Positions 1 through 8,821 of a stretch of DNA of 64,000 nt are shown piece by piece (positions within the stretch are counted from its first letter, which is position 1; every line of letters starts with the position of its first letter). The notes under the pieces were generated by a model. That model made no database searches, was not told the DNA's origin, and saw nothing but the letters and a program-made list of their open reading frames with translations. The stretch covers positions 341,067 through 405,066 of the forward strand of contig NZ_LT727810.1 in the NCBI RefSeq assembly GCF_900162665.1, read 5' to 3'. The position numbers and the translations under genes are program-made. The stretch is from Oceanobacillus sojae. GTDB taxonomy: Bacteria > Bacillota > Bacilli > Bacillales > Amphibacillaceae.

Positions 1-332
1 CAGTGGTTTTTATTATATTATTGGGATTCGCAGGAAATATATGGATAAGTTATATAGTAATTGCATGTATTGGTTTAATGATGAGTGGTATATTCGGAAT
101 TGGTATTGTCTACGTAGATCATATATTGCAAGGCGATACCCAGAGGAATACAAGTATAGTTATTGCTTCGGGTGGAATTGGTGGTATTATTTTACCTTTT
201 ATTACTGGAGGGATGATTGATCATTTCCGTGTTGCATCTGTTTCTATAGCATTAGGTATACTTGCGCTTATTATGACAGCAATTATTATAAATATAAACA
301 AAAGAAGCATTTATAACGTGAATACTGAATAA
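1..332 (+). CDS. MFS transporter, C-terminal part (cut by window edge)
   Basis: An open frame runs in from the window edge and stops at 330-332, giving about 109 residues. The fragment is strongly hydrophobic, with about three membrane segments: an ILLGFAGNIW-type helix, an IACIGLMMSGIFGIG helix and a final ALGILALIMTAIIIN helix. It ends in a short basic tail. The pattern, with GG-rich turns and a cytoplasmic GGMIDHF loop, fits the last helices of a major facilitator permease. The substrate cannot be told. It lies upstream of a separate promoter, so it need not belong to the next operon. Confidence 0.6.
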   Translation, partial: VVFIILLGFAGNIWISYIVIACIGLMMSGIFGIGIVYVDHILQGDTQRNTSIVIASGGIGGIILPFITGGMIDHFRVASVSIALGILALIMTAIIININKRSIYNVNTE

Positions 333-394
333 GTATTTTACCTAAGTAAGTAGTGGAAAATTCAGATAGTTCTTTTTTTTTATAAAAAAATATG

Positions 395-424
395 TTGACA
401 TTCTTTTAAAGATTAAGTTATTAT
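395..424 (+). promoter_or_regulatory. Sigma-A promoter of the CoA-transferase / ABC operon
   Basis: TTGACA (395-400) and TATTAT (419-424) are separated by 18 bp. The predicted start of transcription, near 431, falls at the edge of the first palindromic operator at 437-452. This is a classic arrangement for repression by a LacI-type protein. Confidence 0.75.
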
Positions 425-436
425 TTATACTATCAA

Positions 437-452
437 ATCTAAACGTTTAGAT
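437..452. promoter_or_regulatory. LacI-type operator 1
   Basis: ATCTAAACGTTTAGAT is a perfect 16-bp palindrome with a central CG, typical of LacI/GalR operators. It lies just downstream of the -10 box. The likely ligand is the LacI-family protein encoded at 9494-10492, because the same core recurs 81 bp downstream and that regulator is the only one in this gene block. Confidence 0.75.
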
Positions 453-514
453 ATTCTATTTTTTTAGGTTATAAAAAAGGATTTATTACTTAAATTTAAG
501 TTTTTTTATGTAAT

Positions 515-536
515 TAAATCTAAACGTTTAGATTTA
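515..536. promoter_or_regulatory. LacI-type operator 2
   Basis: This is a perfect 22-bp palindrome containing the same 16-bp core as the site at 437-452. The centres are 81 bp apart, near-integral helical phasing that would allow looping by a dimer of dimers. It ends 6 bp before the AAAAGGAGG ribosome binding site of the first gene, so a bound repressor could also block elongation. Confidence 0.75.
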
Positions 537-558
537 CGATTTAAAAGGAGGTTTAGAA

Positions 559-1773
559 ATGCAAATATTGAAAGGAATCAAAGTTTTAAGTTTTACTCAT
601 TTTCTTCAAGGTCCTTCAGCAGTTCAAATGTTATCAGATATTGGGGCAGATGTAATAAAAATTGAACAGACAAAGGGAGCTTATGAAAGGTTCTGGTCAG
701 GATTTAATGCATATCAAAACAATGTAAGCGTTTTTTTCTTGTTGGCAAATCGTAATCAAAAAAGCTTGGCCATTGATTTACGAAATAATGAAGCGAAAGA
801 AGTTATTATTGACCTTGTCAAAGAAGTTGATGTGATTGTAGAGAATTTTAGACCAGGAGCTATGAAAAGACTGGGATTGGATTATGAATCATTAAAGGAA
901 ATAAATCCAAAACTAATATATTGTTCATGCACAGGTTATGGAAGCGGTGGACCATATGAATCTAAACCAGGTCAAGATTTACTTTTGCAATCTTTAAGCG
1001 GTTTAATGACACTATCAGGTAAAGATAGTGCTCCACCAACTCCTGTTGGTACAGCTGTAGTTGATCAACATGGAGCAGTGCTTGCTGCATTTGGAATAGT
1101 AGCCGCATTATTCAATCGTGAAAAAACAGGAGAAGGTTGTAAAGTAGAGGGGAGTCTTTTAAATTCAGCTTTAGATTTACAGATTGAACCACTCACTTAT
1201 TTTTTAAATAAAGGAAAACTCTGGAGTAGAAGTGAAACTGGATTAGCCAGCAGATTTCATCAAGCGCCATATGGGACTTATAAAACAAAAGACAGGTATA
1301 TCACACTCTCTAACACACCAGTTGAAAAGTTAGCTGAGATCTTAAACTCTAAGGAATTAGCGCAATATGAGTCAAGTGATCAAATGAGTGATAAACGGTT
1401 TGAAATTGACCGTATATTTAGCGAAATTATAAAAACAAAGAATTATGATGACTGGGTAAAATTATTTGAAGAGCATAATATATGGTTTGCTCCTGTTAAC
1501 AGCTACGAAGATGTTGTAAAAGATTCTCAAGTTCAATGGAGCGGAATGCTGACAACATATAACCATCCGCAAGCCGGAGAAATTAAGCTGCTTAATCACC
1601 CGATTAAATATAACGATAAAACTGTAGAACAAAGAATGCATCAGCCTGCAATTGGAGAACACTCTGTAGAAATTTTAAAAACGCAAGGTTACAGTGAAAG
1701 AAAAATTAAGGAATTTATAGATAAGGGTATTATTGCAAATGATGGGTGGGAACGTTCGTCACCCCAACCATAA
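559..1773 (+). CDS. Family III (CaiB/BaiF-type) CoA-transferase
   Basis: The 404-residue protein starts at an ATG behind AAAAGGAGG. It opens with the family's LKGIKVLSFTHFLQGP region, then ADVIKIEQ and DVIVENFRPGAMKRLGLDYE. The expected catalytic aspartate is Asp140 in KPGQDLLLQ, which forms the acyl anhydride in this family. Such enzymes move CoA between carboxylic acids; the acid is unknown here. It is the first gene of an operon with a sugar-type ABC importer, an enoyl-CoA hydratase and two dehydrogenases. This suggests that an imported compound, or a product of it, is activated as a CoA thioester. The full length matches the family. Confidence 0.85.
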   Translation: MQILKGIKVLSFTHFLQGPSAVQMLSDIGADVIKIEQTKGAYERFWSGFNAYQNNVSVFFLLANRNQKSLAIDLRNNEAKEVIIDLVKEVDVIVENFRPGAMKRLGLDYESLKEINPKLIYCSCTGYGSGGPYESKPGQDLLLQSLSGLMTLSGKDSAPPTPVGTAVVDQHGAVLAAFGIVAALFNREKTGEGCKVEGSLLNSALDLQIEPLTYFLNKGKLWSRSETGLASRFHQAPYGTYKTKDRYITLSNTPVEKLAEILNSKELAQYESSDQMSDKRFEIDRIFSEIIKTKNYDDWVKLFEEHNIWFAPVNSYEDVVKDSQVQWSGMLTTYNHPQAGEIKLLNHPIKYNDKTVEQRMHQPAIGEHSVEILKTQGYSERKIKEFIDKGIIANDGWERSSPQP

Positions 1774-1791
1774 TAAAAAGGGGCAAAGAAA

Positions 1792-3276
1792 TTGGATAAC
1801 TATATTGAAATGCGTCATATTAGTAAAGTTTTTCCTGGTGTAAAAGCATTGGATAATGTATCATTTTCAGTTTCTCCTGGTGAAGTTCATGGATTGATAG
1901 GTGAAAATGGAGCAGGTAAATCTACATTGATGAAAATTCTTTCTGGGGCTTATAAAAAAGATGAGGGAGAAATTTTAATAAACAATGAGATTATTGATTC
2001 GCCTAATCCGAAGAAAATGATTGATTTGGGAGTTTCTGTAATATACCAAGAAATGACTCTATTACCTCATCTTTCAATTGCAGAAAACTTATTTTTAGGT
2101 AATCTACCAAAAACAAAATTAGGACTTATTGATTGGAAAACTTTAAAAAAGAATAGCTTACCAGTATTGAGCAGAGTTGGATTAAATGAAAATCCTTATA
2201 CAAAAGTGAAGGATCTGAATGTAGCCAAAAGGCAATTAGTAGAGATTTCAAAAGCTCTTACAAGAGATGCTAAATTAATAGTTCTTGATGAGCCGTCAGC
2301 TGTTTTAGGTGGACAAGAATTAGATAGGCTTTATTCTGTTATACACCAGTTAACAAAACAAAATATAGCATTTATTTATATTTCTCATCGCCTATCAGAG
2401 TTATTTGAAATAACAGAGAGAGTGACAGTACTTAAAGATGGACAATACGTGGGAACAGAGCGGACTGAAGATATTAGTACGGATCAGCTTATAAGGATGA
2501 TGGTTGGGCGAGAAGTTAGTAATATATATCCTGAAAAAAGAGGGAAAATTATAAAAAATCCAATTATTAAAGTCAAAAATCTAAGTAGAAAAAATGTATT
2601 AAAAAATATTAATTTTGAGGTGAATAAAGGAGAAATTCTTGGTATTGCCGGATTGGAGGGGGCAGGAAGAACAGAGTTATTAAGAGCTTTATTTGGAGTT
2701 GACTCTATCGATAATGGAGATATTTATTATTTTGATAAAAAGCGAAAACTAAAAAATGCTAAACAAGCTATTAAATTAAAAATTGGTTTTCTTCCAGAAG
2801 AAAGAAAACAGGACGGTTTAATGTTAAATCAGTCAGGAAAATTTAACACGACTATTCCTAAATTAAAAAATATTAGTTATGGACCTTTTATCAGTTTATC
2901 AAAGGAGAAGAAAAAAGCAGAATATTTTGCTAATGAAATGCAGGTTAGACCGCCAAACGTAAATAATACAATTCGGAATTTCAGTGGAGGTAACCAGCAG
3001 AAGTTTATGTTTTCTAGGTGGCTTTACTCGAATTCAGAAATCCTTTTTATTGATGAACCGACCAGAGGGGTAGACGTTGGAGCAAAAAAAGAAATTTATC
3101 GGCTTATTTTAAATCTGGCAAAAGAAGGTGTAACTATATTAATGGTATCCTCTGAACTTCCGGAAATTATTGGTATGAGTGATAGGGTATTAGTTATGCG
3201 TGAGGGAGAATTGGCGGGGGAGCTTCCAGGAGATGACTTATCTGAAGAAAAAATTATGTCGTATGCAGTCCGTTGA
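1792..3276 (+). CDS. Ribose-type ABC importer, double ATPase (RbsA/MglA-like)
   Basis: The 494-residue ATPase has two nucleotide-binding domains. The first has Walker A GENGAGKST (about residues 37-45), Walker B LIVLDEPSAVL and the H-loop YISHRLSEL. The second has a degenerate Walker A (GLEGAGRTE), signature FSGGNQQK and Walker B ILFIDEPTRGVD. In the first domain the usual LSxGQ signature reads NVAKRQ. The start is TTG at 1792, 18 bp after the CoA-transferase stop and behind a GGGG-rich site. It energises the permease at 3336 and the lipoprotein at 4328. This CUT2 class imports ribose, galactose, xylose, inositol and similar polyols, so the substrate is not fixed. Confidence 0.9.
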   Translation: MDNYIEMRHISKVFPGVKALDNVSFSVSPGEVHGLIGENGAGKSTLMKILSGAYKKDEGEILINNEIIDSPNPKKMIDLGVSVIYQEMTLLPHLSIAENLFLGNLPKTKLGLIDWKTLKKNSLPVLSRVGLNENPYTKVKDLNVAKRQLVEISKALTRDAKLIVLDEPSAVLGGQELDRLYSVIHQLTKQNIAFIYISHRLSELFEITERVTVLKDGQYVGTERTEDISTDQLIRMMVGREVSNIYPEKRGKIIKNPIIKVKNLSRKNVLKNINFEVNKGEILGIAGLEGAGRTELLRALFGVDSIDNGDIYYFDKKRKLKNAKQAIKLKIGFLPEERKQDGLMLNQSGKFNTTIPKLKNISYGPFISLSKEKKKAEYFANEMQVRPPNVNNTIRNFSGGNQQKFMFSRWLYSNSEILFIDEPTRGVDVGAKKEIYRLILNLAKEGVTILMVSSELPEIIGMSDRVLVMREGELAGELPGDDLSEEKIMSYAVR

Positions 3277-3335
3277 GATTCTAATTAGAAATATGAAAGT
3301 AATTTAAACTCTCTAGAAGAAAGCTGGGTAGAAAA

Positions 3336-4292
3336 ATGAGTGTTGTATTCAAGAGGACGCAAAATTTATTTAAAGGATTGGGTATATTTGGTGTTTTGAT
3401 TCTATTAATAGTTATAGCAGCAATGGTCAGTCCCCAATTTCTTGAATTAAATAATATTGTAAATTTGCTTAGGCAAATATCTATTATAGGAATTATTGCA
3501 ATAGGGATGACATTTGTCATTTTAGCAAAAGGAATTGATTTGTCAGTAGGTTCTACTGTCGCGGTAGTAGCTGTTATCTGTGCAGATTTATTTAGTAGCG
3601 GTGTACCAGTTTTTTTGGTACTACTTATTGGTCTATTAACAGGGATATTAGTTGGTAGTATAAATGGGCTTGGAATTGCTATTGGCGGCATTCCTCCATT
3701 CGTTATGACTCTAGGATTAATGGTTGCCGGCAGAGGCGTAGCAATGACTTATGCAAATGGACAGCCAATCAGTATAGGGGAAGCCTCTCAAAAAATATCA
3801 TGGTTAGGGCACGGAACTGTTGGGGGAATCCCGGTACCGGTTATTGTTTTTTTAATTGTGATAATTATAGGGTTCATAATATTAAAATATACTGCGTTTG
3901 GAAGAGCTGTTTATGCAGTCGGAGATAATAAAGAAGCTGCTCGGCTATCAGGGATTAATGTTAATTTAATAGAATTTTCAACCTATGCAATCAGTGGATT
4001 ATGTGCGGCGATTACAGCGCTGATTCTATTATCAAGATTGACAGTAGGTGAGCCGAGCGCTGGGGTTGAGTATGAATTAGAGGCAATTGCAATGGTTGTT
4101 ATTGGTGGAACTAGTTTATTTGGAGGGATTGGTAGTGTTATTGGGACAGCAGTTGGTGCTAGTATAATTGGAATTATTTCCAATGTGTTAAATCTGGTAG
4201 GTATAAATCCATTTACTCAGCAAGTAATTAAAGGTGCGATTATCATTTTGGCTGTTTATATTGAAGCAAGAAGAACAAGAAGCAAAGAGTAA
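3336..4292 (+). CDS. Ribose-type ABC importer, permease (RbsC-like)
   Basis: The 318-residue inner-membrane protein has roughly eight to ten hydrophobic helices. It carries the family landmarks MTFVILAKGIDLSVGS, GRAVYAVGDNKEAARLSGI (the cytoplasmic ATPase-coupling loop) and IAMVVIGGTSLFGG. A 59-bp spacer separates it from the ATPase gene, and the ribosome binding site is weak, so translation may be lower than for its neighbours. It forms the channel for the substrate bound by the lipoprotein encoded next. Confidence 0.9.
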   Translation: MSVVFKRTQNLFKGLGIFGVLILLIVIAAMVSPQFLELNNIVNLLRQISIIGIIAIGMTFVILAKGIDLSVGSTVAVVAVICADLFSSGVPVFLVLLIGLLTGILVGSINGLGIAIGGIPPFVMTLGLMVAGRGVAMTYANGQPISIGEASQKISWLGHGTVGGIPVPVIVFLIVIIIGFIILKYTAFGRAVYAVGDNKEAARLSGINVNLIEFSTYAISGLCAAITALILLSRLTVGEPSAGVEYELEAIAMVVIGGTSLFGGIGSVIGTAVGASIIGIISNVLNLVGINPFTQQVIKGAIIILAVYIEARRTRSKE

Positions 4293-4327
4293 TATTAAAA
4301 AAATAACTGATGAAGGAGAAATTCAAA

Positions 4328-5281
4328 ATGAAAAGGCTTTCCTTGTTTGTTTTATTTATATTAACAGTGCTGTTTTTAGGTGCTTGCGGGAATGAAGATG
4401 GAGGTTCAGACAATGAAAATGACGGAGATTTTAAAGTTGGTTTTTCACAAGCTACCTTAAACCACCCATTCCGAGTTGCTATGGTAGAAGACTTTGAAGA
4501 ATACTTAAATGAAAATCATCCTGATGTTGAATTTTTACTTACAGATGGAGAAGATAACGCGAGTACACAAGTATCAGATATTGAAACGCTTGTTAGCCAA
4601 GGAGTGGATATTTTAGTTGTCAGCCCGCACTCATCAGATGCTCTAACGCCAATTATAGCTGAAGTGATGGAAAAAGGGATTCCTGTTATTACTGTTGATC
4701 GAACAGTAAATACAGAAGTTACAGCACATGTTGGTGCGGATAACAAAGAAATTGGTCAGACTTTTGGTGAGTATATTGCTGATCAGGTTGACGGAGAAGG
4801 GAACATAATTGAGATCCAGGGGACAGCAGGAAGTTCAGCAACAATAGAAAGGAGTGAAGGATTCCGGGAAGCAATTGAAGGAACTGATATAGAATTGATT
4901 GCTGAACAACATGCTGATTATTTGCGTGAGCCTGCAATGTCATTTATGGAAGATATGCTGCAGCGATTTAGTGATACAGATTCCATCCAAGCAATTTACG
5001 CACATAATGATGAAATGGGATTAGGAGCTCTTGATGCAATTAAAGCATCTGGTCGTGAAGGAGAAATCAAAGTTTTTTCAATTGATGGTCAAAATAATGC
5101 TTTTGAATCTGTAGATAATGGTGGTTTGGCTGCTGTTGCTATTTATCCTCATGGGGGGACAGAAGCGGCTGAAATAGCGATGAAAGTATTAGAAGGAGAA
5201 GATGTGGACGAAGAGTATATTCTGGAATTTAATATTGTTGACGAAACAAACGTGGAAGAGTTCTTAGGAACTGGTATTTAA
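4328..5281 (+). CDS. Ribose-type ABC importer, substrate-binding lipoprotein
   Basis: The start is placed at ATG 4328, 7 bp after AAGGAGAA, rather than at an in-frame ATG at 4310 that precedes this ribosome binding site. The 317-residue protein begins with a lysine-rich signal peptide and a lipobox LGAC, followed by an acidic linker. The rest is a type I periplasmic-binding fold (Peripla_BP_4): VGFSQATLNHPFRVAM, the hinge VSPHSSDALTPI, VDRTVN and AHNDEMGLGALDAIKA. It would be tethered outside the membrane and deliver a sugar or polyol to the permease. Confidence 0.9.
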   Translation: MKRLSLFVLFILTVLFLGACGNEDGGSDNENDGDFKVGFSQATLNHPFRVAMVEDFEEYLNENHPDVEFLLTDGEDNASTQVSDIETLVSQGVDILVVSPHSSDALTPIIAEVMEKGIPVITVDRTVNTEVTAHVGADNKEIGQTFGEYIADQVDGEGNIIEIQGTAGSSATIERSEGFREAIEGTDIELIAEQHADYLREPAMSFMEDMLQRFSDTDSIQAIYAHNDEMGLGALDAIKASGREGEIKVFSIDGQNNAFESVDNGGLAAVAIYPHGGTEAAEIAMKVLEGEDVDEEYILEFNIVDETNVEEFLGTGI

Positions 5282-5384
5282 AAAAAGATTAATGGAAATT
5301 TAGGCTGCAATAATGAAAGACTCCTATTTGCAGAATATACATTCCAAAAATGTAAATGGTGCTGGAGAAAAGAGGTAGATTACA

Positions 5385-6149
5385 GTGATTGAGCTTATTA
5401 AGAACAATAATCGGACAGCTACTTTATTTTTAAATAATCCTCCTTTAAATCTTGTGACATTAGAAATGACTCAACATTTTAAAACAGTTTTAGAAGAAGT
5501 GGAAAATGACGAGGATATTAAAGTATTAATTATTACAGCACGAGGTAAGGATTTCTTCTGTGTTGGGTCAGATATAAAGGAATTTGGACATGTACGAGAT
5601 AGAGTAGTGGAATTAAAGCTAGATGATGAAAATAAAACTTTTTTAATGATTGAACAGATGTCAAAACCAGTAATTATTGCTATGAATGGTATGGCGATAG
5701 GTGGAGGATGCGAATTAGCGCTAGCTGGGGATCTCCGAATTTTAGAAAAAAACTCTGCAATAGGGCTCCCGGAAATTAATTTAGGTGTGTTTCCCGGAAG
5801 TGGGGGATTGTATCGCCTGCCGAAAATTATTGGTATTTCAAAAGCAATGAAAATGATGTTTACAGGTGAAAGATTAACAGCTGATGAAGCATATAGAATC
5901 GGCTTAGTAGATTATTTAACAGAGGAAGGTAATGCATTAATTTTTGCTGAAGAGCTAGCAGATGAAATAGCAAAAATGCCAAAAGATGCACTTCGAATTA
6001 TTAAGCATGGTGTGCGAAAGTCACTAGAAATGTCTTTAGAACAAGCTATTAAATATAATTTAGAAGAAAGTGATTTTATATTTAAAACTGAAAATTGTAA
6101 AGAAGGTGTGGAGGCTTTTTTCGAAAAGAGACAACCTCAGTTTGAATGA
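5385..6149 (+). CDS. Enoyl-CoA hydratase/isomerase (crotonase fold)
   Basis: The 254-residue protein starts at GTG 5385 behind AGAGGTAG. It keeps the crotonase oxyanion region (GKDFFCVGSDIKEF) and both acid-base glutamates, Glu110 in AIGGGCELA and Glu130 in IGLPEINLG, spaced 20 residues apart as in rat enoyl-CoA hydratase. Hydration of an enoyl-CoA is therefore plausible. It follows the ABC importer by about 100 bp and precedes the aldehyde dehydrogenase, pointing to a CoA-thioester degradation branch in this operon. Confidence 0.85.
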   Translation: MIELIKNNNRTATLFLNNPPLNLVTLEMTQHFKTVLEEVENDEDIKVLIITARGKDFFCVGSDIKEFGHVRDRVVELKLDDENKTFLMIEQMSKPVIIAMNGMAIGGGCELALAGDLRILEKNSAIGLPEINLGVFPGSGGLYRLPKIIGISKAMKMMFTGERLTADEAYRIGLVDYLTEEGNALIFAEELADEIAKMPKDALRIIKHGVRKSLEMSLEQAIKYNLEESDFIFKTENCKEGVEAFFEKRQPQFE

Positions 6150-6202
6150 TATATAAGATCAGTGAGAGATAGTATTGTGCTATTTTTAGGAGGGTAATAA
6201 AA

Positions 6203-7654
6203 ATGAATTTTTATTTAAATGGCTATGATTATAATCAGGTTCCTCGTGAACGGGAAAGAGTAGAAATTAAAAATCCTATAACTAACGAAGTATTAGATAC
6301 ACTTCCTTTGGCTGAAGGAATAGAAGATGCAGATAAGGTATTAGCTATTGCTGAAAAAGGTTTTTCAGAATGGTCGGAGAAGCCATTATATGAAAGAGGG
6401 GATATTTTATATAAGTTCGCTTCGCTGCTTGAAGGCAATAAAGAAAAGGTTGCAAAAGTAATGGTGGAAAATATGGGGCGTTCTATTGTTGAATGTAGAG
6501 CAGAAGTTCAGGTTTCCATTGATTTAACAAGAGGATTTGTTGAAAAAGCAAAGCATATGTATGGTCATGTTTTAACAGATACTCAAAAAGGGCTTGAAAA
6601 CGATATTATTTTTACTAAAAGGGAACCTTTAGGAGTCTTTAGTTGTATTATCCCTTTCAATGCTCCAGTTGAATTATTTGTACACAAAGTTGTTCCGGCT
6701 CTAATTATGGGGAATGCTGTTATAGCTAAAATGCCGACAAGTGATCCTATGTCAGAGCTATTGCTAGCCGATATGTTAGTTGAAGCAGGTGTAACAAAAG
6801 AAGCTATACAACTGCTTTATTGCAGCGGGTCTTTTTCTTCAAAATATATTACAAAAAGCGAAAGAATTGCAGCTGTGACCTTTACGGGAAGTACCGAAGT
6901 AGGAACTGCTGTTTATAAAGATTCTGCTCCAGAATTACACAGAATCTTTTTAGAAATGGGCGGTAATGATCCTTTAATAATTTTGGATGATGCAGACATT
7001 GAGCTTGCAGCTAAAGAATTAGTAAATGGTCGTATGATGAACTCTGGACAAGTATGTTGTTCTAGTAAACGGACGCTGGTTCACAAATCTATTTCGAAAG
7101 AATTTGAAGAAAAAGTGAAAGAATATATGTATGAAATTATTCAAGGAGATCCAATGGATGAGAAAACGCAAGTAGGGTCGTTAGTGAATGAATCTGCTGC
7201 ATTGAAAGTAAAAGAACAAATCGATTTGACTATTAATCAAGGCGCCCAATGCGTATTAGGCGGGGCTTTGAAAAACCGTGTGTTTATAGAACCAACATTA
7301 TTAACCGATGTAACTAGAGAAATGGACGTAGCAAAAGACATGGAGATTTTTGGCCCTGTTATCACATTAATAGAATATGAAGATTTAAATCAGGCAATTG
7401 AAATAGCAAACCAGACTTCTTATGGATTACAAGCGTCAATTATCAGTAAAGATGTTTCGAAAGCAATTGCTATTGCACATAAAATTCATGCTGGTGCGGT
7501 AATCATTAATGGAGCAGGAAGTTATAGGCATATAGATATGGCTTTTGGAGGTTATAAAAACTCTGGAATTGGAAGAGAAGGGATCTCTGTAACATTAGAA
7601 GAATACAGTCAAGAAAAATCATTTGTTTTAAAAAACGCAAAAAAAATTAATTAA
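6203..7654 (+). CDS. NAD(P)-dependent aldehyde dehydrogenase
   Basis: The 483-residue ALDH-superfamily enzyme starts at ATG behind AGGAGG. Catalytic elements are visible: Asn153 in PFNAP, Glu251 in FLEMGGNDP and the nucleophile Cys285 in NSGQVCCSS, with the cofactor loop FTGSTEVG. It resembles the succinate-semialdehyde / lactaldehyde / benzaldehyde dehydrogenase group, but the substrate cannot be read from sequence. It sits in the operon between the enoyl-CoA hydratase and an iron alcohol dehydrogenase, so the two enzymes could carry an alcohol to an acid through the aldehyde. Confidence 0.88.
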   Translation: MNFYLNGYDYNQVPRERERVEIKNPITNEVLDTLPLAEGIEDADKVLAIAEKGFSEWSEKPLYERGDILYKFASLLEGNKEKVAKVMVENMGRSIVECRAEVQVSIDLTRGFVEKAKHMYGHVLTDTQKGLENDIIFTKREPLGVFSCIIPFNAPVELFVHKVVPALIMGNAVIAKMPTSDPMSELLLADMLVEAGVTKEAIQLLYCSGSFSSKYITKSERIAAVTFTGSTEVGTAVYKDSAPELHRIFLEMGGNDPLIILDDADIELAAKELVNGRMMNSGQVCCSSKRTLVHKSISKEFEEKVKEYMYEIIQGDPMDEKTQVGSLVNESAALKVKEQIDLTINQGAQCVLGGALKNRVFIEPTLLTDVTREMDVAKDMEIFGPVITLIEYEDLNQAIEIANQTSYGLQASIISKDVSKAIAIAHKIHAGAVIINGAGSYRHIDMAFGGYKNSGIGREGISVTLEEYSQEKSFVLKNAKKIN

Positions 7655-7681
7655 AAAATTAAAAATATGGAGAGTGAGAAA

Positions 7682-8821
7682 ATGAATTTTAATTTTGGAA
7701 TTCGTTCAAAGGTAATTGCTGGACCAGGAGCTTTAAAAGAATTAAAAGGAATCTATGAACAACTTGATTGTGAGAAGCCCTTAATTATTACAGACACATT
7801 TTTAGGTACTACAGACTTGCCTGATCGTATAAAGGAAGTAGTTCCGAACGCAGAAGTGTTTTCTGAAGTAGAAGCTGATCCAAAAGATAAGCATGTGTTT
7901 AAGGGAATAGAAGCAGTTAAAGAAAAGAATGCTGACATGTTAATTGCCATCGGTGGAGGGAGCTCCATTGATATTGCTAAAATGTCATCTGTACTATTAA
8001 CCAATGATGTCACATTAGAAGAAGTATTAGATGACTGGGACAAAATTACCAAACCAGGTATTCCATTAATTACACTTCCTACGACAGTTGGGAGCGGTTC
8101 CGAAATGACAAGAGGAGCACTAATAGGTGATTCCAGAACAAATACAAAGAAAGTAATAGTATCAGATTATTTAGCAGCTGATTATACAATATTAGACCCA
8201 GAATTATTGAATACACTTCCTCCTGCAGTTACAGCGTCAACTGGAGCAGATGCTTTGACACAGGGAATAGAGGGAATTATTTCTACAACCTCAAATACAT
8301 TTTCGGATGCTCTGCATTTGCATGCTGTTTCGTTAATAAAAAAATCTTTAAGACCAGCCGTTGCTAATTCTTCGAATTTAGAAGCGATGGGAAATATGCA
8401 AAAAGCATCAGCAATGGTAGGAGCTGCAATGGCTCATTCAGCTTGCGGGGCTGTTCATGCTATTGCTAATACTTTGGGAGGTTATTATAAAATACCACAT
8501 GGGATTGCCTGTGCGATGCTTCTACTACCAGTATTAAAATATAATGCAATTGCTGTGCCAGATAAATATAGAAGTATTGCCAAAGCATTAGATATTTCGG
8601 TTAACGGATTGCAGGATTGGGAAGTAGCAGATCGTTTAGTTGCTACTATAGAAAGACTACTGGATGATGTAGGAATTACACAGACTTTAAGTGACTTCGG
8701 TGTCGAGGAAAACAAAATTGGAGAGATAGCAGAACAATCCTATTATCATTCAGATAATCTAACAAATCCTAGAAAACCGTCTATCAAAGATGTAGAAAAT
8801 CTGATTAGAGAAGCTTTCTAA
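7682..8821 (+). CDS. Iron-containing alcohol dehydrogenase (type III)
   Basis: The start is set at ATG 7682, 3 bp after GGAGAGTGAG, instead of an upstream in-frame ATG at 7667 that overlaps this site. The 379-residue protein has the dinucleotide loop IAIGGGSSIDIAK, the LPTTVGSGSEMT motif and the metal ligands of the family: Asp in STGADALTQGIEG and histidines in GAVHAIANTLGG and KIPHGIACAMLLP. It oxidises or reduces a primary alcohol / aldehyde pair. It is the last gene before a 670-bp gap that precedes the operon's presumed regulator. Confidence 0.87.
   Translation: MNFNFGIRSKVIAGPGALKELKGIYEQLDCEKPLIITDTFLGTTDLPDRIKEVVPNAEVFSEVEADPKDKHVFKGIEAVKEKNADMLIAIGGGSSIDIAKMSSVLLTNDVTLEEVLDDWDKITKPGIPLITLPTTVGSGSEMTRGALIGDSRTNTKKVIVSDYLAADYTILDPELLNTLPPAVTASTGADALTQGIEGIISTTSNTFSDALHLHAVSLIKKSLRPAVANSSNLEAMGNMQKASAMVGAAMAHSACGAVHAIANTLGGYYKIPHGIACAMLLLPVLKYNAIAVPDKYRSIAKALDISVNGLQDWEVADRLVATIERLLDDVGITQTLSDFGVEENKIGEIAEQSYYHSDNLTNPRKPSIKDVENLIREAF

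Noticed and set aside
5385-7654. Feruloyl-CoA hydratase-lyase plus vanillin dehydrogenase route
   Set aside because: The crotonase keeps both hydratase Glu residues (110, 130), whereas lyases of that type have Ser in place of the first.
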